Shown here piece by piece: positions 33,641 to 42,028 of a DNA stretch of 45,223 nucleotides. The notes beneath the pieces were generated by a model. The model had not been told where the DNA came from. It was given only the letters and a program-made list of their open reading frames with translations, and searched no databases. The stretch spans positions 1 to 45,223 of the forward strand of contig NZ_BNAW01000067.1 in the NCBI RefSeq assembly GCF_014654205.1. Direction: 5' to 3'. The stretch comes from Amycolatopsis bullii. GTDB lineage: Bacteria > Actinomycetota > Actinomycetes > Mycobacteriales > Pseudonocardiaceae. Within the stretch, counting starts at the first letter, position 1. Every line of letters starts with the position of its first letter. A program made the translations under genes and the position numbers.

Positions 33641-34654
33641 GTGACCGCAGTCCCGGACACCGACGTCCTCGCCTTCGCGCGCGAGAGCGTCCTAGAAAAC
33701 GGCGTCGGCCTGGGTGAGCAGCAGGTCCTCGACGTGCTGCGGCTGCCCGACGAGCGGCTGCCCGACCTGCTCGCCCTGGCGCACGAGGTGCGGATGCGCT
33801 GGTGCGGGCCCGAGGTCGAGGTCGAGGGCATCATCAGCCTCAAGACCGGCGGCTGCCCCGAGGACTGCCACTTCTGCTCCCAGTCCGGCCGCTTCCCGAC
33901 GCCGGTGCGCTCGGCGTGGCTCGACATCCCGAACCTGGTCAAGGCCGCCCGGCAGACCGCCGAAACCGGCGCGACGGAGTTCTGCATCGTCGCCGCCGTC
34001 CGCGGTCCGGACAAGCGGCTGCTCTCGCAGGTCCGCGAGGGCGTTCGCGCCATCCGCGAGGACGGGAACGACATCCAGATCGCCTGCTCGCTGGGCATGC
34101 TGACGCAGGAGCAGGTCGACGAGCTCGTCGACATGGGCGTCCACCGCTACAACCACAACCTCGAGACGGCGCGCTCGCACTTCCCGTCGGTGGTCACGAC
34201 GCACACGTGGGAAGAGCGCTGGGACACCCTGCGCATGGTCGCCGACGCGGGCATGGAGGTCTGCTGCGGCGGCATCATCGGCATGGGCGAGACGGTCGAG
34301 CAGCGCGCGGAGTTCGCCGTGCAGCTGGCGTCGCTGAACCCGGACGAAGTGCCGATGAACTTCCTCATCCCGCAGCCGGGCACGCCGTACGAGCACTACG
34401 AGATCGTGGAGGGCCGCGACGCGCTGCGGACGGTCGCGGCGTTCCGGCTCGCGATGCCGCGCACGATGCTGCGCTTCGCCGGCGGGCGCGAGCTGACGCT
34501 CGGCGACCTCGGCGCGGAGCAGGGCATGCTCGGCGGGATCAACGCGATCATCGTCGGCAACTACCTGACCAACCTGGGGCGGCCGGCTTCGGCGGACCTG
34601 GAGATGCTGGACGAGCTCAAGATGCCCATCAAGGCGCTCAGTGACAGCCTCTGA
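33641..34654 (+). CDS. bioB: Biotin synthase
   Basis: A 337-aa radical SAM enzyme that inserts sulfur into dethiobiotin. The SAM [4Fe-4S] motif is CPEDCHFC with Cys72, Cys76 and Cys79, preceded by IISLKTGG. The GATEFCIVAAVRGP, IQIACSLGML, NHNLETARSHFPSV and GGIIGMGET segments hold the other conserved residues, with cysteines for the auxiliary [2Fe-2S] cluster, and RFAGGREL gives its Arg ligand. The GTG at 33641 has AAGGAG 5 nt upstream. Its 3' end overlaps bsaP by 14 nt, so the two are translationally coupled. Confidence 0.96.
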   Translation: MTAVPDTDVLAFARESVLENGVGLGEQQVLDVLRLPDERLPDLLALAHEVRMRWCGPEVEVEGIISLKTGGCPEDCHFCSQSGRFPTPVRSAWLDIPNLVKAARQTAETGATEFCIVAAVRGPDKRLLSQVREGVRAIREDGNDIQIACSLGMLTQEQVDELVDMGVHRYNHNLETARSHFPSVVTTHTWEERWDTLRMVADAGMEVCCGGIIGMGETVEQRAEFAVQLASLNPDEVPMNFLIPQPGTPYEHYEIVEGRDALRTVAAFRLAMPRTMLRFAGGRELTLGDLGAEQGMLGGINAIIVGNYLTNLGRPASADLEMLDELKMPIKALSDSL

Positions 34655-34847
34655 CGCACCGGGGTTCTGTGTCCACTGTGGACAGTCGTCGCCGGGTGGG
34701 GTGGACCACCCGGCGTGCCACAACCCGCGGACGGCGCTGGAGCCGCCGCGGTACTGCACGTTCTGCGCGCGCCGGTTGGTGGTCCAGGTGAGCCCGCTCG
34801 GCTGGACGGCCCGGTGCAGCCGGCACGGGGAGACGGCGAGCGGCTGA
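34641..34847 (+). CDS. bsaP: Biotin synthase auxiliary protein
   Basis: A 68-aa cysteine-rich protein corresponding to mycobacterial BsaP (Rv1590), which is needed by actinobacterial BioB and is thought to help its auxiliary Fe-S cluster. It has FCVHCGQ and YCTFCARR (two CxxC pairs) with further Cys in HPACHNP and ARCSRHG. The GTG start lies inside bioB, overlapping by 14 nt. The family call rests on the position directly after bioB and the cysteine pattern. Confidence 0.88.
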   Translation: MTASDAPGFCVHCGQSSPGGVDHPACHNPRTALEPPRYCTFCARRLVVQVSPLGWTARCSRHGETASG

Positions 34848-34852
34848 CGGGT

Positions 34853-35119
34853 AACGAACCAGGTCGTTCATTGCGGCGGCGCGGTACGCGGGAACGAACC
34901 GGATCGTTCATTGGAGCGGCACTGCCTCGGCCGTAACGAACCAGATCGTTCATTGAGTCGGCGAGAGGCGCGGATTAACTAACCAGATCGTTCATTGCGC
35001 ACCCGGCCCGGCGGCGGCGCGAGCGCGGGCCATCGCCGCGGCGAGGAGTGCTGCAGGAACGAACCGGATCGTTCATTGGGCCGATGCGGCCCGGGCATAA
35101 CGAACCAGATCGTTCATAA
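34853..35119. repeat. Six-unit dyad repeat array with ~41-bp period
   Basis: Six 21-nt units start at 34853, 34893, 34935, 34977, 35058 and 35099. Start-to-start distances are 40, 42, 42, 81 and 41, so one position is empty. The core is GAACGA-N6-TCGTTC, an inverted repeat; unit 4 has AACTAACC in place of AACGAACC. The ~20-nt spacers are unrelated. The array fills most of the 361 bp between bsaP and the next gene and no CDS lies there. Confidence 0.9.
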
Positions 35120-35208
35120 GGCGCGGCCGGCGACACGGGCCAGCGGCTCACGGCGCCCACGCACCGACCGGTTACGCTCGGTGGGCACAACCGCAGGAGG
35201 GAGTCCGG

Positions 35209-35805
35209 GTGAGTGAGTCGTCGGGGCCCGCGCACCGGCCGTCGGCCGTGGTCGGCCCGTGGTCGGTGCCCGTGTTGTTCCGGGAACGGCGGCCGCGCGT
35301 CGTCGTGAAAGCCGACCTGCTGCCCGCCGTCAGCGTGCTGGGCGTCCTCACCCTGCTGAGCTTCCCGCTCGCCTTCGCCTGGTCGCGGCTCGCGCCGCCG
35401 GAGCGGGTCCGCATCGTCGACGCCGACGGTACCCAGGGCGCCCTGGAGCTGGAGAGCTGGCACCGCTTCGACGACCTGGCCGTCTTCGGGTTCCTCCTGC
35501 TCGGCCTGGGGATCGTCGTCGGCGTCGTCGTCTGGCTGCTGCGCGAACGGCGCGGGCCGGTGGTGTTCCTCGCCGCGGTGGCCGGCGTCGCGCTCGCCGG
35601 TGCCCTCGCCAAGCTGCTCGGCCCCACCTGGGCGAACATGCACTACGCCATCACCACCCCGCCCGCGCTGGGCACGGTGATCGAACTGGCGCCCCGCCTG
35701 GAGTCGTGGTGGGTGGTGCTGACCGGCCCGCTCGGCGTGTCGATCGCCTACAGCCTGCTGGCCACCTGGAACGGGCGCGACGACCTGGGCCGCCGCCTCG
35801 GCTGA
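35209..35805 (+). CDS. Membrane protein, DUF2567-like
   Basis: A 198-aa protein with four hydrophobic segments: LLPAVSVLGVLTLLSFPLAF, VFGFLLLGLGIVVGVVVWLL, VVFLAAVAGVALAGALAKLL and a C-terminal TGPLGVSIAYSLLATW. A periplasmic loop between the first two holds RVRIVDADGTQGALELESWH. It fits the actinobacterial DUF2567 family and the place of Rv1591 beside bioB-bsaP. Function is unknown. The GTG at 35209 has AGGAGGG 7 nt upstream. The repeat array separates it from bsaP. Confidence 0.78.
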   Translation: MSESSGPAHRPSAVVGPWSVPVLFRERRPRVVVKADLLPAVSVLGVLTLLSFPLAFAWSRLAPPERVRIVDADGTQGALELESWHRFDDLAVFGFLLLGLGIVVGVVVWLLRERRGPVVFLAAVAGVALAGALAKLLGPTWANMHYAITTPPALGTVIELAPRLESWWVVLTGPLGVSIAYSLLATWNGRDDLGRRLG

Positions 35806-35852
35806 CCGATTTGCCCTAGGCTGGTGACCTCGACTACAGGGGGGATCCAGCA

Positions 35853-36893
35853 GTGACCGAGGACATCGAGGTTTCGCGGCACAACGCCGTCCGCTTTCCC
35901 GGTATCAGCCCGCGCGCGTACGAGCACCCGGTGGACCGCGGCGCGCTCGCCACGCTGCGCGCGGTGCCGGGCTTCGCCCAGGTCGTCAAGACGGTTTCGG
36001 GGTTCTACAACGAACGCGGCGAGCGGCTGATGGCGCTGGCGTCGTCGATCCGCGTCGGGCCGAAGCAGTACCCGGAGCTCGAACGGCTGCGCCACGAATG
36101 CGCCGAGACGCTCGACCTGCCCGCGGTGCCGAACCTGTTCGTCTTCCAGGACCCGCGGATCCGGGCGGAGACGGTCGGCATGGACGAGCCGTTCATCCGC
36201 GTCAGCACCGGGCTCGTCGAGCTGATGAACCAGGAGTCGCTGCGGTTCGTGCTCGGGCACGAGATGGGGCACGTGCTGTCCGGCCACGCGGTCTACCGCA
36301 CGATCATGGTGCGCCTGATCGGCCTGCAGCTGGCGATGTCGTGGACGCCGGTCAGCGCGCTCGGCATCCGCGCGATCATCGCGGCGCTGCGCGAGTGGTT
36401 CCGCAAGGCCGAGCTGTCGTGCGACCGGGCGGGCCTGCTGTGCAGCCAGGACCCGACGGCGGCGTTGCGTGCCCAGATCCAGGTGGCGGGCGGCATCGAC
36501 CCGGCCCGCATCGACGTCCCGTCGTTCCTGCAGCAGGCCGCCGAGTACGAGTCGGTCGAGGACATCCGCGACAGCTTCCTCAAGCTCAAGTCGGTCGAGA
36601 CGGAGTCGCACCCGTTCGCGGTGGTCCGCGCGGCGCAGCTGCAGAAGTGGGCGGCCTCGGAGAACTACCGCGCCATCCTGGCCGGCGACTACGCGCGCCG
36701 GGATTCCGACACCCCGACGGCGGACTGGAAGGACGACCTGAAGTCGGCGGCCCAGTCGTACAAGGAGTCGTGGAACTCGTCGGCGGACCCGCTGACAAAG
36801 GTGTTCAGCGACGTCGGTGAAGCGGTTTCGGGCGCGGCGGGCAAGGTGTGGAACAAGTTCGGCAACGGGAACGGCGGCGGTTCGGAGTCCTGA
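35853..36893 (+). CDS. M48 family zinc metallopeptidase
   Basis: A 346-aa peptidase of the M48 (HtpX/Ste24) type without the usual flanking membrane helices; only IMVRLIGLQLAMSWTPVSAL is moderately hydrophobic. The zinc motif HEMGH (His136, Glu137, His140) is in LGHEMGHVLSGHAVY, and a third ligand is likely in KAELSCDRAGLL. The C-terminal ~60 residues are Ser/Asp/Lys-rich with a GNGNGGGSES end. Actinobacteria keep such cytosolic M48 proteins; targets are unknown. It starts 47 nt after the DUF2567-like gene on the same strand and is convergent with the LON-N gene. Confidence 0.9.
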   Translation: MTEDIEVSRHNAVRFPGISPRAYEHPVDRGALATLRAVPGFAQVVKTVSGFYNERGERLMALASSIRVGPKQYPELERLRHECAETLDLPAVPNLFVFQDPRIRAETVGMDEPFIRVSTGLVELMNQESLRFVLGHEMGHVLSGHAVYRTIMVRLIGLQLAMSWTPVSALGIRAIIAALREWFRKAELSCDRAGLLCSQDPTAALRAQIQVAGGIDPARIDVPSFLQQAAEYESVEDIRDSFLKLKSVETESHPFAVVRAAQLQKWAASENYRAILAGDYARRDSDTPTADWKDDLKSAAQSYKESWNSSADPLTKVFSDVGEAVSGAAGKVWNKFGNGNGGGSES

Positions 36894-36918
36894 TCCTCTT
36901 TGCTGCCAAGGGCCAGGG

Positions 36919-37635
36919 TCAGTTCAAGCTGGCCGGGCGGCTGAGGTCGGTCAGCTCGCCCGGCGGCAGGGGCACCGCGCCCAGCGTGTTCAGAAAGCCC
37001 GTCTCGCGCGTCAGCAGGCGGCAGGCGATGCGGAGCCGTCGCAACGGGTGGCGTTCCTCCAGCAGCCGCTGGCGGTCCTCCAGGGGCAGCAGGCAGTCCG
37101 CCGCCAGTGTGTAGGCCAGCTCGGCGATCGTCGTGTCCGGGTCGGGGGCGTTCCAGTCGTCGCTGTGCCAGGCCGTTTCGCAGTACCTCTGGTGGGCCGC
37201 GCGGGCGACCGTGGCCAGGCGCTCGGCCATGCCGCCTGCCGGGGCGACCGGGTCGTCGTCGACCCACTCCACCGAGGCGATCAGGTACGGCGCCGACACG
37301 CAGTCGAGGTCGCGCAGGCGGAAGCGGCGCCGGGCCTCCGTCACCACGTCGAAGCGGCCGTCGGGCAGGCGTTTGGCCTCGCGCAGGACCGTGCTGCAGC
37401 CGATCTCGTACAACTGGTCCAGACCACGAACCTCGCGGGTCAGCGACGAGCGCAGCGCGACCACGCCGAACTCGCGGTCCGGCACCGTGCCGCTCACCAG
37501 GTCCGCCGTCAGCTGCCGGTAGCGCGGTTCGAAGATGTGCAGCGGGAGCTTGGTGCCGGGCAGCAGCACGGTCTGGAGCGGGAACAACGGCAGGATCGTC
37601 GTCGTCGCGTCGCTTTCCGGTTCCGGCTCGGTCAC
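36919..37635 (-). CDS. LON peptidase N-terminal (substrate-binding) domain protein
   Basis: A 238-aa protein made only of the Lon N-terminal PUA-like domain plus a helical tail. It begins ILPLFPLQTVLLPGTKLPLH and IFEPRYRQL, then VPDREFGVVALRS, GCSTVLREAKRLPDGRFDVV and RRFRLRDLD. There is no AAA or protease domain. Such proteins may bind unfolded or specific substrates. The GTG at 37633-37635 follows TACGGT by 6 nt, a leaderless arrangement. A frame open to 37704 would run into the regulator gene upstream. The convergent M48 gene ends 25 nt away. Confidence 0.9.
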   Translation of the reverse strand: MTEPEPESDATTTILPLFPLQTVLLPGTKLPLHIFEPRYRQLTADLVSGTVPDREFGVVALRSSLTREVRGLDQLYEIGCSTVLREAKRLPDGRFDVVTEARRRFRLRDLDCVSAPYLIASVEWVDDDPVAPAGGMAERLATVARAAHQRYCETAWHSDDWNAPDPDTTIAELAYTLAADCLLPLEDRQRLLEERHPLRRLRIACRLLTRETGFLNTLGAVPLPPGELTDLSRPASLN

Positions 37636-37675
37636 GCGTCCACCGTAAGGGCAGAACGCCGCCGCCGCAGGATGG

Positions 37676-38371
37676 TCACCGGTTGGGTGGTTTGAACACC
37701 GCAAAGGGGTCGGTGATCTGCATGCCCTTGCCGGCGAAGGAGAACAGGGCCGCCGGCCGGCCGCCCGAGCGGCCCGGCGGTGCCGTGTGGCCGGTGGGCA
37801 CCAGCAGCCCGCGCCGGGACAGCACCCGCTGCAGGTTGGTCGCCGAGACGCGGTAGCCCAGCGCCGCCGAATACAGGCCGCGCAGCGCGGAAATCGTGAA
37901 CTCGTCGGGGGCCAGTGCGAAGCCGAGGTTGGTGTACGACAGTTTCGACCGCAGCCGGTCGCGGGCGCGCAGCACGATCGCCTCGTGGTCGAACGCCGTC
38001 CTCGGCAGCGAGGCGACGTCGTGCCACTCGGTGTCCTCGGGCACCTCGGGGTCGACGTCCGACGGGACGAGCCCGAGGAACGCCGTCGCGACCACGCGCG
38101 GCCCCGGCACCCGGTGCGGGTCGCTGAACACCGCCAGCTGCTCGACGTGCTTGAGCTGCCGGACGTCCACCTTCTCGGCGAGCTGGCGCCGGATCGACGT
38201 CTCGACGTCCTCGTCGGGCCGCAGCCGGCCGCCCGGCAGCGACCAGCGGCCCAGGTGCGGGTCGAGGGCCCGGCGCCACAGCAGCACCCGCAGTGTGTCC
38301 GAGCGCACTTGAAGGACCGCGCCCAAAACCTCGTGGGCCAGGGGTGCCTGGGTGTTAAGATGACTTCGCAC
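37676..38371 (-). CDS. nrtR: NrtR-type Nudix transcriptional regulator of NAD synthesis
   Basis: A 231-aa protein with an N-terminal Nudix fold and a C-terminal winged helix (EFTISALRGLYSAALGYRVS, NLQRVLSRRGLLVPTG). The Nudix box is degenerate: from Gly48 the key run reads R-Q-L-A-E-K where REUxEE is expected, so two of three metal-binding Glu are lost. It is thus a sensor, in NrtR usually for ADP-ribose or NAD-related ligands, not a hydrolase. It is divergent from nadABC. Its GTG start is 8 nt after a perfect TATAAT that lies inside an operator-like palindrome, which suggests autorepression. It matches Rv1593c. Confidence 0.88.
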   Translation of the reverse strand: MRSHLNTQAPLAHEVLGAVLQVRSDTLRVLLWRRALDPHLGRWSLPGGRLRPDEDVETSIRRQLAEKVDVRQLKHVEQLAVFSDPHRVPGPRVVATAFLGLVPSDVDPEVPEDTEWHDVASLPRTAFDHEAIVLRARDRLRSKLSYTNLGFALAPDEFTISALRGLYSAALGYRVSATNLQRVLSRRGLLVPTGHTAPPGRSGGRPAALFSFAGKGMQITDPFAVFKPPNR

Positions 38372-38397
38372 GGTTTTCGATTATAAGGCGAAAACCG
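38371..38397. promoter_or_regulatory. NrtR operator overlapping the nrtR promoter, upstream of nadA
   Basis: CGGTTTTCG (38371-38379), nine bases, CGAAAACCG (38389-38397) is a perfect dyad. The spacer contains TATAAT on the minus strand (38380-38385), the -10 of the leaderless nrtR message. A bound dimer would block nrtR directly and could also cover the nadA promoter (TATAAG on the plus strand at 38383-38388). Confidence 0.8.
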
Positions 38398-38420
38398 GAG
38401 ACAGGTCCAGGAGGGCCAGC

Positions 38421-39431
38421 ATGACTTCGACGCTCGATCAAGACCTCACCCCCTACGGCGGGGTCGAGGCGAACGCGGCCTGGGCCGAGGAGGTGCGGCG
38501 CCTGGCGAAGCAGCGCGACGCGGTCCTGCTCGCGCACAACTACCAGGTGCCGGAGATCCAGGACATCGCCGACCACACCGGCGACTCCCTCGCGCTCAGC
38601 CGCATCGCGGCGAGCAGCGACGCCTCCACCATCGTCTTCTGCGGCGTGCACTTCATGGCCGAGACCGCGAAGATCCTCGCGCCGGAGAAGACGGTGCTGA
38701 TCCCGGACGCGCGGGCCGGCTGCTCGCTGGCTGACTCCATCACCGGCGCCGAGCTGCGCGCCTGGAAGGCCGAGCACCCGGGCGCGGTGGTCGTCTCCTA
38801 CGTCAACACCACGGCCGAGGTCAAGGCCGAAACCGACATCTGCTGCACGTCGTCGAACGCGGTCGACGTCGTCGCCTCCATCCCGGCCGACCAGGAGGTT
38901 CTCTTCCTGCCGGACCAGTTCCTCGGCGCACACGTCAAGCGCGTCACCGGCCGGGACAACGTCCACGTCTGGGCGGGCGAGTGCCACGTCCACGCGGGCA
39001 TCAACGGCGCCGAGCTGGCCGAGCGCGCGGCCGCCGACCCGGACGCCGACCTGTTCATCCACCCCGAGTGCGGCTGCGCGACGTCGGCGCTCTACCTGGC
39101 CGGCGAGGGTGCCGTGGCGCCGGACCGGGTCAAGATCCTCTCCACCGGCGACATGGTCCACGAGGCCCGCGACACGAAGGCCAAGACCGTGCTGGTGGCC
39201 ACCGAGATCGGCATGATCCACCAGCTGCGCAAGGCCGCGCCGGGCATCGACTTCCGCGCGGTGAACGACCGCGCGTCCTGCCGGTACATGAAGATGATCA
39301 CGCCCGCCGCGCTGCTGCGCTGCCTGCGTGACGGCCTCGACGAAGTTCATGTCGACGTCGAGACGGCCGCCAAGGCCCGCGCCTCGGTGCAGCGGATGAT
39401 CGAGATCGGGCAGCCCGGCGGCGGCGAATGA
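38421..39431 (+). CDS. nadA: Quinolinate synthase
   Basis: A 336-aa [4Fe-4S] enzyme condensing iminoaspartate with dihydroxyacetone phosphate. The three repeated subdomains show LAHNYQVPEIQDIADHTGDS, FCGVHFMAETAKIL with the first cluster Cys, DICCTSSNAV with the second, and HPECGCATSAL with the third. The end has NDRASCRYMKMITPAAL. AGGAGG sits 6 nt before the ATG. It overlaps nadB by 4 nt (ATGA), so nadABC is one coupled operon, probably repressed by the divergent NrtR-type regulator. Confidence 0.96.
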   Translation: MTSTLDQDLTPYGGVEANAAWAEEVRRLAKQRDAVLLAHNYQVPEIQDIADHTGDSLALSRIAASSDASTIVFCGVHFMAETAKILAPEKTVLIPDARAGCSLADSITGAELRAWKAEHPGAVVVSYVNTTAEVKAETDICCTSSNAVDVVASIPADQEVLFLPDQFLGAHVKRVTGRDNVHVWAGECHVHAGINGAELAERAAADPDADLFIHPECGCATSALYLAGEGAVAPDRVKILSTGDMVHEARDTKAKTVLVATEIGMIHQLRKAAPGIDFRAVNDRASCRYMKMITPAALLRCLRDGLDEVHVDVETAAKARASVQRMIEIGQPGGGE

Positions 39432-41071
39432 CCACGCCGGTTAATGACCCACGGGCGAAAACCCCGGTCTGGGAAGCTCGTGCCGACCTGGTCGTGATCG
39501 GCAGCGGGGTGGCGGGGCTGACGGCGGCGCTGCGCGCGCAGGCGCTCGGGCTGCACGTCCTGGTGGTCACCAAGGCCGCCGTCGCGGACGGCAACACGCG
39601 CTGGGCCCAGGGCGGCGTCGCCGTCGTCCTGGCCGACCAGCACGACCTCGGCGACTCGGTCGCCAAGCACGCGGAGGACACGCTCACCGCGGGCGCCGGC
39701 CTCTGCGACGAGCCGGCGGTGCGCTCGATCATCGACGGCGGCCCGGCCGCGGTCGCCCGGCTGCGTGCGGACGGCGCGAAGTTCGACGTCGCGGCCTCCG
39801 GGCTGCTCGCGCTGGGCCGCGAGGGCGGGCACAGCGCGTTCCGCGTGATCCACGCGGGCGGCGACGCGACCGGCGCCGAGGTCGAACGCGCCCTGGTCGC
39901 GCAGGCCGGGCAGGCGGGGGTGCCGGTGCTGGAGCACCACATCGCCGTCGACGCGCTGCTCACCCCCGGCGGGCGGGTCGCCGGCGTCACGGTGCTCGAC
40001 CGCCACGGCGTGCCCGGCGCCGTCCGCGCCTCGGCCGTGCTGGTGGCCAGCGGCGGGATCGGGCAGCTCTACCAGGCGACGTCGAACCCGGAGATCGCCA
40101 CCGGCGACGGGCTCGCGCTCGCGCTGCGGGCCGGGGCGACCGTGGCGGACATCGAATTCGTGCAGTTCCACCCGACCGTGCTCTACACGCCGGGCGCGCG
40201 CGGCCGCTGCCCGCTGGTCACCGAGGCGGTGCGCGGCGAGGGCGCCACCCTGGTCGACGGCGCCGGCCTGCCGGTGATGCGGGGCGTGCACCCGCTCGGC
40301 GACCTCGCGCCGCGTGACGTCGTCTCGGCGGCGATCACCCGGCGGATGGCGACCGCGCCCGGCGGCATCGACGACCACGTCTTCCTCGACGCGACCGGCG
40401 TCGAGGGGTTCGCGCAGCGCTTCCCGACGGTGTTCGCCGCCTGCGCGGCGCTGGGCCTCGACCCCGCCGTGGACCCGATCCCGGTCACCCCCGCGGCGCA
40501 CTTCTCGTGCGGTGGCGTGGTGACCACTGTGGACGGACGCTCCTCGGTGGCCGGCCTCTACGCGGCCGGCGAGGTCGCGCGCACCGGGCTGCACGGCGCG
40601 AACCGGCTGGCGTCCAACAGCTTGCTCGAAGGACTGGTCGTCGGGCAGCGCGTGGCCGAAGCGGTCGCGGCGGACCTCGCGGCCGGGCTGCTGGCCGACC
40701 CGGCCCGCGGGCGGCTGCCGTCGCGGACCACCGCGCCGGCGGCCGAGCGCGACTCCCTGCAGCGGGTGATGAGCCGGTACGCGGCCATCGGCCGGGACGC
40801 CGACGGGCTGGCGGCCGCCGGTTCGGTGCTCGATCTGTCGCTTTCAGACACTCCGTTGTGGACGCACGCGGGCGTCGAGGACGCGGCGCTGACCGTGGTG
40901 GCACAGGCGCTGCTCGCCGCGGCCGTCCGGCGCACCGAGTCGCGGGGCTGCCACGTGCGCACCGACTTCCCGGCCCGCGACGACGGCTGGCGGCGCAGCC
41001 AGCTCATCCGGCTCAGCCCGTCCGGCCAGCCCGTGCTGGCCGACCCGATCGCACTGGAAGGCGTGGCATGA
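39428..41071 (+). CDS. nadB: L-aspartate oxidase
   Basis: A 547-aa flavoenzyme that oxidises aspartate to iminoaspartate for NadA. The FAD Rossmann motif is LVVIGSGVAGLTAALRAQAL, with TRWAQGGVAVVL and GHSAFRVIHAGGDATG next. The catalytic-region segments EFVQFHPTVL and RGEGATLVDGAG and the late HFSCGGVVTTVDGRSS and GLHGANRLASNSLLEGLVVG are all family-typical. It overlaps nadA and nadC by 4 nt on each side. No oddity seen. Confidence 0.96.
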   Translation: MTTPVNDPRAKTPVWEARADLVVIGSGVAGLTAALRAQALGLHVLVVTKAAVADGNTRWAQGGVAVVLADQHDLGDSVAKHAEDTLTAGAGLCDEPAVRSIIDGGPAAVARLRADGAKFDVAASGLLALGREGGHSAFRVIHAGGDATGAEVERALVAQAGQAGVPVLEHHIAVDALLTPGGRVAGVTVLDRHGVPGAVRASAVLVASGGIGQLYQATSNPEIATGDGLALALRAGATVADIEFVQFHPTVLYTPGARGRCPLVTEAVRGEGATLVDGAGLPVMRGVHPLGDLAPRDVVSAAITRRMATAPGGIDDHVFLDATGVEGFAQRFPTVFAACAALGLDPAVDPIPVTPAAHFSCGGVVTTVDGRSSVAGLYAAGEVARTGLHGANRLASNSLLEGLVVGQRVAEAVAADLAAGLLADPARGRLPSRTTAPAAERDSLQRVMSRYAAIGRDADGLAAAGSVLDLSLSDTPLWTHAGVEDAALTVVAQALLAAAVRRTESRGCHVRTDFPARDDGWRRSQLIRLSPSGQPVLADPIALEGVA

Positions 41072-41961
41072 CGTTCCCGATCTCCGACTCCGTCCGCCGC
41101 CTGATCGCCGCTCACGCGCTCGACGTCGACGACGTCGAGCGCGTGGTGTCCACGGCGCTGGGCGAGGACCTGCGGTACGGGCCGGACGCGACGACGGCGT
41201 CGACGGTGCCGGCCGACGCGGCCGCGGTCGCCGAGCTCACCCCGCGCGTGGACGGGGTGGTCGCCGGGCTGCCGGTGGCGCTCGCGGTGTTCGACCTGGT
41301 CCTGGGCGACGGGTACGAGGTGCTGGCCCGGCGCGAGGACGGCGACCGGCTGGTCGCAGGGGAGCCGGCGCTGGTGCTGGCCGGCCCGGTGCGCGGCCTG
41401 CTCACCGCCGAGCGCACGGCGCTGAACCTGCTGTGCCACCTCTCCGGCGTGGCCACCGCGACCGCCGCCTGGGTGTCCGAAGTGGACGGCACCGGATGTG
41501 CGATCCGGGACTCCCGCAAGACGTTGCCGGGGCTGCGGCTGCTGCAGAAGTACGCCGTCCGCTGCGGCGGCGGGGTCAACCACCGGCTCGGCCTCGGCGA
41601 CGCGGTGCTGATCAAGGACAACCACGTCGTCGCCGCGGGTTCGGTGACGGCGGCGCTGGCCGCGGCCCGGGCGCACGCGCCGGAACTGGCCTGCGAGGTC
41701 GAGGTGGACACGCTTGCGCAGCTGGAGGAGGCCCTGGCCGCCGGGGCGGACGAGGTGCTGCTGGACAACTTCACGCCGGAGGAGTGCCGCCGCGCGGTGG
41801 CGCGCCGCGACGAAGTTTCGCCGAAGACGCGGCTGGAATCCTCTGGTGGACTCACCCTCGACCGTGGTAAGGCCTACGCACTGTCCGGAGTGGACTACCT
41901 GTCGGTGGGCGGGCTGACCCACTCCTCACCGGCGTTGGATCTGGGCATGGACCTTCGCTGA
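41068..41961 (+). CDS. nadC: Nicotinate-nucleotide pyrophosphorylase (carboxylating)
   Basis: A 297-aa quinolinate phosphoribosyltransferase that makes nicotinate mononucleotide from quinolinate and PRPP. Visible marks are LGEDLRYGPDATTAST at the N-terminus, ERTALNLLCHLSGVAT, RDSRKTLPGLRLLQKYAV with basic substrate residues, GGGVNHRLGLGDAVLIKDNH, EVEVDTLAQLEEAL and SSGGLTL near the end. The ATGA overlap with nadB fixes the start at 41068. It ends the operon at a strong terminator 24 nt downstream. Confidence 0.96.
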   Translation: MTFPISDSVRRLIAAHALDVDDVERVVSTALGEDLRYGPDATTASTVPADAAAVAELTPRVDGVVAGLPVALAVFDLVLGDGYEVLARREDGDRLVAGEPALVLAGPVRGLLTAERTALNLLCHLSGVATATAAWVSEVDGTGCAIRDSRKTLPGLRLLQKYAVRCGGGVNHRLGLGDAVLIKDNHVVAAGSVTAALAAARAHAPELACEVEVDTLAQLEEALAAGADEVLLDNFTPEECRRAVARRDEVSPKTRLESSGGLTLDRGKAYALSGVDYLSVGGLTHSSPALDLGMDLR

Positions 41962-41984
41962 GACGGCGTTCCGGGCTAGACTGG

Positions 41985-42012
41985 CGGTGGCGGACTTCCT
42001 TGTCCGCCACCG
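41985..42012 (+). terminator. Terminator after nadC
   Basis: Arms CGGTGGCGGAC (41985-41995) and GTCCGCCACCG (42002-42012) are perfect around a 6-nt loop and are followed by TCTTT. It covers the first possible GTG (41987) of the next reading frame, so that start is unlikely. Confidence 0.85.
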
Positions 42013-42028
42013 TCTTTCGGCTTCGGGG

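Noticed and set aside
34853..35119. CRISPR-like array: 21-nt repeats with ~20-nt unique spacers
   Set aside because: Repeats and spacers are shorter than in known CRISPR arrays, repeats vary, one interval is doubled, and no cas gene is near. Dyad symmetry with ~41-bp phasing fits protein sites or a palindrome family better.
41987..42028. Earlier GTG start of the mycosin-like gene
   Set aside because: It lies inside the perfect nadC terminator hairpin; the later GTG gives a normal signal peptide.
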